Assembly (NCBI GenBank): GCA_046047235.1
Contig: JBJOII010000092.1
Coordinates: forward strand, 1-28,534
Source of the DNA: JBMTVN01 sp046047235
GTDB lineage: Bacteria; Verrucomicrobiota; Verrucomicrobiia; Limisphaerales; JAHDYP01
Direction of reading: 5' to 3'
DNA: 28,534 nucleotides
Shown one piece after another: positions 25,091-28,534 of this stretch; the stretch's first letter is position 1; the number at the start of each line of letters is the position of its first letter. A model generated the notes under the pieces. It was not told the DNA's origin. It made no database searches and saw nothing but the letters and a program-made list of their open reading frames with translations. A program made the translations under genes and the position numbers.

Positions 25091-26131
25091 TTACTGGGTT
25101 TGGGAGCAATCGTGGAAGAGTCGCTGCCAGGCGGAGGGGCGTGGCAGGCGCCATAGTGTGAGGCGGATGATCTTATAGACTTCGCTGCGTTGGATACGGA
25201 TGCGGTGTGTGGGGTCGAGGATGGTGTTGCGTGACAGTTTTTGCAGGGTGGAGGCGCCGATGAGAATGGGCCAGGCGCAGGCGAGGCGCAGGCGGATGGG
25301 GGAGTGTGGCAGGTTACAGGTATAGCGCCAGCCGGCGGTGAGGTGGTCTTGTGCTTGTGCGACGAGGTTTTGGTAGAGGGGTCTGAGGGTGGTTTCGTTT
25401 TTTGGGTTGAGGAGGTCCTGCGGTTGGAGCGGGAGTTTGGCGAGTTCCTGGTGTGGCAGGTAGCAGCGGCCTTGTTGGAGGTCGGCGGGGAGATCACGGA
25501 GGATATTGACGAGCTGGAGACCTTTTCCGAAGCGGATGCCGTCCTTGATCATGGAGGGGAGGTCCAGGCTGGAGTGGGGGTAGAGTTTTCTGGAGCAGAC
25601 GCGGGTCCAGAACTGGCCTACGCAACCGGCTACGCGCCAAGTGTAGTCATCGAGTTCCTCGAGGCTTTCGAGGGCGTGAACTTGGCCGGGTTGGAGGTGT
25701 TGGAAGCGTTGGAGGTCGAGGGTTTGGCCGCTGGTGATGATTTCGAGCACCTCCTGGATGTCGCGGGTGTCGTCGGGTGGGGTTTGGTGGAGGGCGGTGA
25801 GGGCTTCGTGGATGCGGGAGAGGAGTTCTTTTTCAGCGGGGTTGGCTTGGTTGGCTGCGAGTTGGCCGAAGTTGGGTCCGTGGTTTTGAGGGGAAGGGTT
25901 GAGGATATGGTGGCGCAGTTGATCGAGGGCGTGGAGGCGTTGGTTGACGGGGATGATGGACGTATCGGCGATGGTATCGGTGGCGCGGGCGAGGAGGTAG
26001 GCGAGGCTGATGGGTTGTCGGACTGGTTGGGGGAGGATACGGAGAGTGAGGTAGAACGAGCGTGAGACTTGTTTGAGGAGTCCGGTGAGGAGGGGGGTAG
26101 GGGGATGGGATGGGGGGGGCGAGCCGCTCAT
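25091..26131 (-). CDS. Squalene/phytoene synthase family protein (squalene-synthase-like)
   Basis: The protein has 346 residues. Both Asp-rich diphosphate/Mg2+ motifs are present: LARATDTIADT (48-58, Asp52 and Asp56) and NILRDLPADLQQGRCYLP (209-226, Asp213 and Asp217). Flanking motifs include SRSFYLTLRILP, LDDYTWRVAGCVGQFW and MIKDGIRFGKGLQLVN. This is the head-to-head prenyl-synthase fold that condenses two farnesyl or geranylgeranyl diphosphates. The sequence around DDYTWRVAGCVG is closer to my memory of squalene synthases than of CrtB, so squalene for hopanoids or sterols is my preferred reading, not proven. It lies 40 bp downstream of argH on the same strand and converges with accA (28 bp apart). 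Confidence 0.85.
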   Translation of the reverse strand: MSGSPPPSHPPTPLLTGLLKQVSRSFYLTLRILPQPVRQPISLAYLLARATDTIADTSIIPVNQRLHALDQLRHHILNPSPQNHGPNFGQLAANQANPAEKELLSRIHEALTALHQTPPDDTRDIQEVLEIITSGQTLDLQRFQHLQPGQVHALESLEELDDYTWRVAGCVGQFWTRVCSRKLYPHSSLDLPSMIKDGIRFGKGLQLVNILRDLPADLQQGRCYLPHQELAKLPLQPQDLLNPKNETTLRPLYQNLVAQAQDHLTAGWRYTCNLPHSPIRLRLACAWPILIGASTLQKLSRNTILDPTHRIRIQRSEVYKIIRLTLWRLPRPSAWQRLFHDCSQTQ

Positions 26132-26171
26132 GGTGCTGGCGCCGGGGTGGGGTTGGTTATTGGGGGGGATA

Positions 26172-27581
26172 CTATTTGGAGGAGAGTTTTTTCTGCCAGC
26201 TTTGGATTTGGCGTTGGACCTCTTTGGTTCCGGGCGATCCGGTTTGCTGGCGTTTGGACATGGCGCGGCGGAGGTCGAAGAGGTTGAGGCAATCTGCGGG
26301 GAAGTCGGGATGGACGCTGCGGTAATCTTCGAGCGTGAGCTGGTTCAGGGGTTTGCCGAGTTCCTCGGCTTTGGCGACGACGGCACCGATGATGTGGTGG
26401 GCTTGTCTGAAGGGGATGTTATGGAGCACGAGGGCATCGGCGAGGTCGGTGGCGAGGAGGGCGGGGTCACTGGCGGCTTGTTGGCAGATGGGGGTATTGA
26501 TGCGGGTGGTTGCGACCATGGCGGTGAGGAGCCGGGTTGTGGCGCGGACAGTGTCGGCACTATCGAAGAGGCGTTCCTTATCCTCTTGGAGGTCTCGGTT
26601 ATAGGTCATGGGCAAGCCTTTGAGGAGGGTGAGGAGGGCGGTGAGGTTGCCGATAGTGCGGGCGGATTTGCCGCGGCTGAGTTCAGCGACGTCGGGATTT
26701 TTCTTTTGGGGCATGAGGGAGGAGCCGGTGGTGTAGGCATCGCTGAGCCGGACGAAGTTGAACTCGCTGGAGGCCCAGAGCACGTAGTCTTCGGCGAGGC
26801 GGGAGAGGTGGACGGCGAGGAGGGCGGCGGAGCTACAGAACTCGATGGCGAAGTCGCGGTCGCTGACGGCGTCCATGCTGTTTTGGGAGATGCGGGGCCG
26901 GCCCTTGGCATCGATGAAACCGAGGTGTTTGGCGACTGATTCGCGGTTGAGGGGGAGAGTGGAGCCGGCGAGGGCGCCGCTGCCGAGGGGGAGGACGCGG
27001 GTGCGGTGGGCGGTATCTGCGAAGCGGCTGTGGTCGCGTTCGAGCATTTCGACGTAAGCGAGGAGGTGGTGGGCGAAGTAGACGGGTTGGGCGCGTTGGA
27101 GGTGGGTATAGCCGGGCAGGAGGGTATCGGAGTATTGGGCGGCGAGTTGGGTGAGGGCGGTTTGGAGGGCGCGGATTTCCTGCTGGAGCGATTGGATTTC
27201 CTCGAGGGTCCAGAGTCGCATATCGAGGGCGACCTGATCGTTGCGTGAGCGGCCGGTGTGGAGCTTGGCTCCGGCGGGGGTGCGGCGGGTGAGTTCCGCT
27301 TCGATATTCATGTGGACGTCCTCGAGTTCGATTTTCCATTCGAACTTGCCGGCGGCTATTTCGCGTCCGATGGCGTTGAGGTGTCGGGTAATGGATTTGA
27401 CTTCGGTGGTTGTGAGGATGCCGATTTCGGAGAGCATGCGGGCGTGGGCGATGGAGCCGCGGATATCGTGGCTCCAGAGTCGCCAGTCGAAGGAGATGGA
27501 TTCGCTGAACTGGGCGAGGTCGGCGGCGGGGCCGGAGGTGAAGCGGCCGCTTCGGGAGGTGGGGCGAGATTCTTTAGCCAT
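26172..27581 (-). CDS. argH: Argininosuccinate lyase
   Basis: The 469-residue protein starts at MAKESRPTSRSG (ATG at 27581); a longer frame to 27677 exists, but its extension reads into G-rich intergenic DNA. The SGRFTSGP entry, VHMNIEAELTRR, LHTGRSRNDQVALDMRLW, LPGYTHLQRAQP (His160), LPLGSGALAGS and the fumarate-lyase signature GSSLMPQKKNPD (286-297) are all intact. The enzyme cleaves argininosuccinate to arginine and fumarate in the last step of arginine synthesis. Its length matches the family. The squalene-synthase-like gene follows 40 bp downstream, an unusual pairing that may simply be co-transcription. The start lacks an obvious Shine-Dalgarno sequence. Confidence 0.96.
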   Translation of the reverse strand: MAKESRPTSRSGRFTSGPAADLAQFSESISFDWRLWSHDIRGSIAHARMLSEIGILTTTEVKSITRHLNAIGREIAAGKFEWKIELEDVHMNIEAELTRRTPAGAKLHTGRSRNDQVALDMRLWTLEEIQSLQQEIRALQTALTQLAAQYSDTLLPGYTHLQRAQPVYFAHHLLAYVEMLERDHSRFADTAHRTRVLPLGSGALAGSTLPLNRESVAKHLGFIDAKGRPRISQNSMDAVSDRDFAIEFCSSAALLAVHLSRLAEDYVLWASSEFNFVRLSDAYTTGSSLMPQKKNPDVAELSRGKSARTIGNLTALLTLLKGLPMTYNRDLQEDKERLFDSADTVRATTRLLTAMVATTRINTPICQQAASDPALLATDLADALVLHNIPFRQAHHIIGAVVAKAEELGKPLNQLTLEDYRSVHPDFPADCLNLFDLRRAMSKRQQTGSPGTKEVQRQIQSWQKKLSSK

Positions 27582-27695
27582 CGTCAGGGGGATTTCTGCC
27601 CCAGAGGGGTGAGGGTTGTCACGTTTGTTCAGTGGGTTGCGTTCCGCGGTGGTGGGGCGCAGGGGGGCAGAGGGCAAAGCGCAGAGCGGGAAGCG

Positions 27696-27803
27696 CGGAG
27701 GGCGGAGGGCGGAGGGCGGAGGGCGGAGGGCGGAGGGCGGAGGGTGTCGGGTGTCGGGTGTCGGGGGTCGGGGGTCGGGGGTCGGGGGTCGGGGGTCGGG
27801 GGT
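27696..27803. repeat. Heptanucleotide tandem repeat array with three successive unit types
   Basis: The period is exactly seven throughout: seven copies of CGGAGGG (27696-27744), three of TGTCGGG (27745-27765), five of GGTCGGG (27766-27800), then a partial unit GGT. All units share a G-rich second half. Short GGCAAAG/GCGCAGA-like degenerate units lie just before it. With GGG recurring every seven bases, the plus strand could form G-quadruplexes. Confidence 0.92.
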
Positions 27804-28093
27804 AAAAAGAAGGAGGGCGGTGGAAAAGAAGAGATTGCCGTATCCACCACCCCCCTCAGCCCAGTTCCCAGCGTACCTCCCTTGGTCCGTTTCGAATGAG
27901 CGGGACCATCGTCCTCTGACGTTGCCCGTAGGGTCGTCAGCGACTGTGCGTTGTTAGGCACATACTGTGCCGAACTGTGCGGGTGCTGTGGAAAACGTCC
28001 TCATTAATGTGCAAGCCGCTCATAGTCAGCTATTTGCGTTTTTTTCGTTCAGTGGCTGATTAGGGTGGGGGGGGAGCTGGGGAGGTGTGTGCT

Positions 28094-28128
28094 GCGTGAA
28101 TTTCACGCAGGAAGCGTGAAATTCACGC
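28094..28128. repeat. Mirror-pair palindromes forming a 15-bp stem
   Basis: GCGTGAATTTCACGC (28094-28108) and GCGTGAAATTCACGC (28114-28128) are exact reverse complements separated by AGGAA. Each is also an almost perfect palindrome in itself (GCGTGAA-x-TTCACGC). The site lies 16-50 bp downstream of the release-factor-like gene stop on the minus strand. Without a T tract it is not a classical terminator; a REP-like element or paired operator is possible. Confidence 0.8.
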
Positions 28129-28143
28129 GCGCTTTAGAGTGGG

Positions 28144-28509
28144 TTAGGTGTCGGATTTGGGGGGGCGACGGTTGGCTTTTTTTTGGGACTGGCGGTTTTT
28201 GGCGGTGAGGATGCGTTCTTTGGCGGCGCGGCTACGGGGGCGGTTCTGGCGTCGGGTCTTTTCTTTGGAGCTGATGGCGGCGGCTTTTTCGGCGTCGCGG
28301 GAGGCTTGGATTTTGTCGAGGAGTCGGGTGAGTGCGAGAGTGCGGTTAGCGGCTTGGGTACGGGCGGTTTGGCATTTGACCTGGGTGCCGCTGGGGAGGT
28401 GGGTCAGCATGACACAAGTGGAGGTCTTATTTACGTTTTGGCCGCCGTGGCCACCGGAGCGGACGAAAGTTTCGCTGAGGTCATCGGGGTGGATTCCCAT
28501 TTTTTTCAT
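28144..28509 (-). CDS. Release-factor-like protein with GGQ domain (ArfB/MTRFR-like), 5' end possibly beyond window
   Basis: From the ATG at 28509 the product has 121 residues, but the frame continues in-window without a stop as PPDPTTQR before MKKMGIHPDD, so the true start may be outside. The peptidyl-tRNA hydrolysis motif is present in FVRSGGHGGQNVNKTSTCV (GGQ at 22-24), followed by the RF-1-type segment VKCQTARTQAANR. The C-terminal third is Lys/Arg-rich, like the ribosome-binding tail of small GGQ rescue factors. No stop-codon-recognition domain is present, suggesting rescue of stalled ribosomes rather than normal termination. It is followed by the palindrome pair. Confidence 0.85.
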   Translation of the reverse strand: MKKMGIHPDDLSETFVRSGGHGGQNVNKTSTCVMLTHLPSGTQVKCQTARTQAANRTLALTRLLDKIQASRDAEKAAAISSKEKTRRQNRPRSRAAKERILTAKNRQSQKKANRRPPKSDT

Positions 28510-28534
28510 GCGTTGGGTGGTGGGGTCTGGGGGG

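Larger units (their letters stand above)
27582..28143. other. Long upstream region of argH, rich in repeats
   Basis: About 560 bp without a credible gene. From argH outward it contains a G-rich imperfect repeat zone, the heptamer tandem array (27696-27803), a small inverted repeat GGCACA-TAC-TGTGCC (27957-27971), a T7 run near 28039-28046 and the tandem palindromes (28094-28128). Frames crossing the array encode only repetitive Gly/Arg sequences. The argH promoter must be here, but it was not localised. Confidence 0.5.

Noticed and set aside
25241..26065. Plus-strand 274-codon acidic frame
   Set aside because: It is antisense to the squalene-synthase-like gene and Gly/Glu/Val-rich because of strand skew.
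26073..26939. Plus-strand 288-codon acidic frame
   Set aside because: It is antisense to argH, which has an intact fumarate-lyase signature.
27696..27803. Heptamer array as a CRISPR
   Set aside because: The units are 7 bp and directly adjacent, with no spacers of about 30 bp and no cas genes in the window.
27258..27899. Plus-strand frame running through the heptamer array
   Set aside because: Its protein is a translation of the tandem repeat and of argH antisense; no start signal or motif is present.

Overview
The window is G+C-rich bacterial DNA, most likely from the phylum Verrucomicrobiota. This is an inference from gene content. Many genes encode secreted proteins, including a beta-helix/LamG protein, a GH99-type glycosidase, a basic-secretory-protein peptidase, an eight-repeat IPT/TIG protein and a DUF6600-type WG-rich protein. 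Two proteins end in the short Tyr-rich 'LQASSDL..W....YYR' type of C-terminal domain common in that phylum. There is also a fusion of a GH clan A-like domain with a family 2 glycosyltransferase. No rRNA, tRNA, CRISPR array, IS element or phage gene was recognised.

Layout. Positions 1-5953 hold three minus-strand genes: the GH/GT2 fusion, cut off at the left window edge, then a secreted jelly-roll protein, then the DUF6600 protein. A divergent intergenic stretch leads to two plus-strand genes (6304-9094), a beta-CASP metallo-hydrolase and a ManA-like cupin, followed by a textbook terminator. About 770 bp without a convincing gene follows and contains a 34-bp near-perfect palindrome. The minus strand then carries a HAD hydrolase and a secreted endonuclease/exonuclease/phosphatase (9932-11493), a GH99-type glycosidase and a truncated relic of a second glycosidase-like gene (11689-13232). 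Facing away is a large secreted beta-helix/LamG protein (13443-16622), which converges on a basic-secretory-protein metallopeptidase (16632-18029). Next comes a sugar-isomerase-like TIM-barrel gene that lacks a normal start codon, divergent from the IPT/TIG protein (19206-21839).

From 21950 to the end the genes are mostly housekeeping: a Ca2+/Na+ antiporter, 6-phosphogluconolactonase (pgl), a possible structured RNA ending in a strong terminator, acetyl-CoA carboxylase alpha (accA), a squalene/phytoene synthase paired with argininosuccinate lyase (argH), and a GGQ-containing release-factor-like protein at the right edge. The long argH upstream region contains a heptanucleotide tandem repeat (15 units) and a tandem pair of mirror-image palindromes.

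Functional reading: 10612-18029 looks like a secreted glycan- or debris-degrading neighbourhood (phosphatase/nuclease, alpha-mannan-type glycosidase, beta-helix lyase/hydrolase, peptidase). The glycosyltransferase fusion and DUF6600 region suggests cell-envelope work. The plus strand is visibly G-rich whichever strand is coding, particularly after about 18 kb, which fits strong replication-linked skew. I did not find a clearly new multi-gene system. The most unusual elements are the structured RNA candidate, the heptamer repeat, the palindromes, the start-less TIM-barrel gene and the glycosidase relic.
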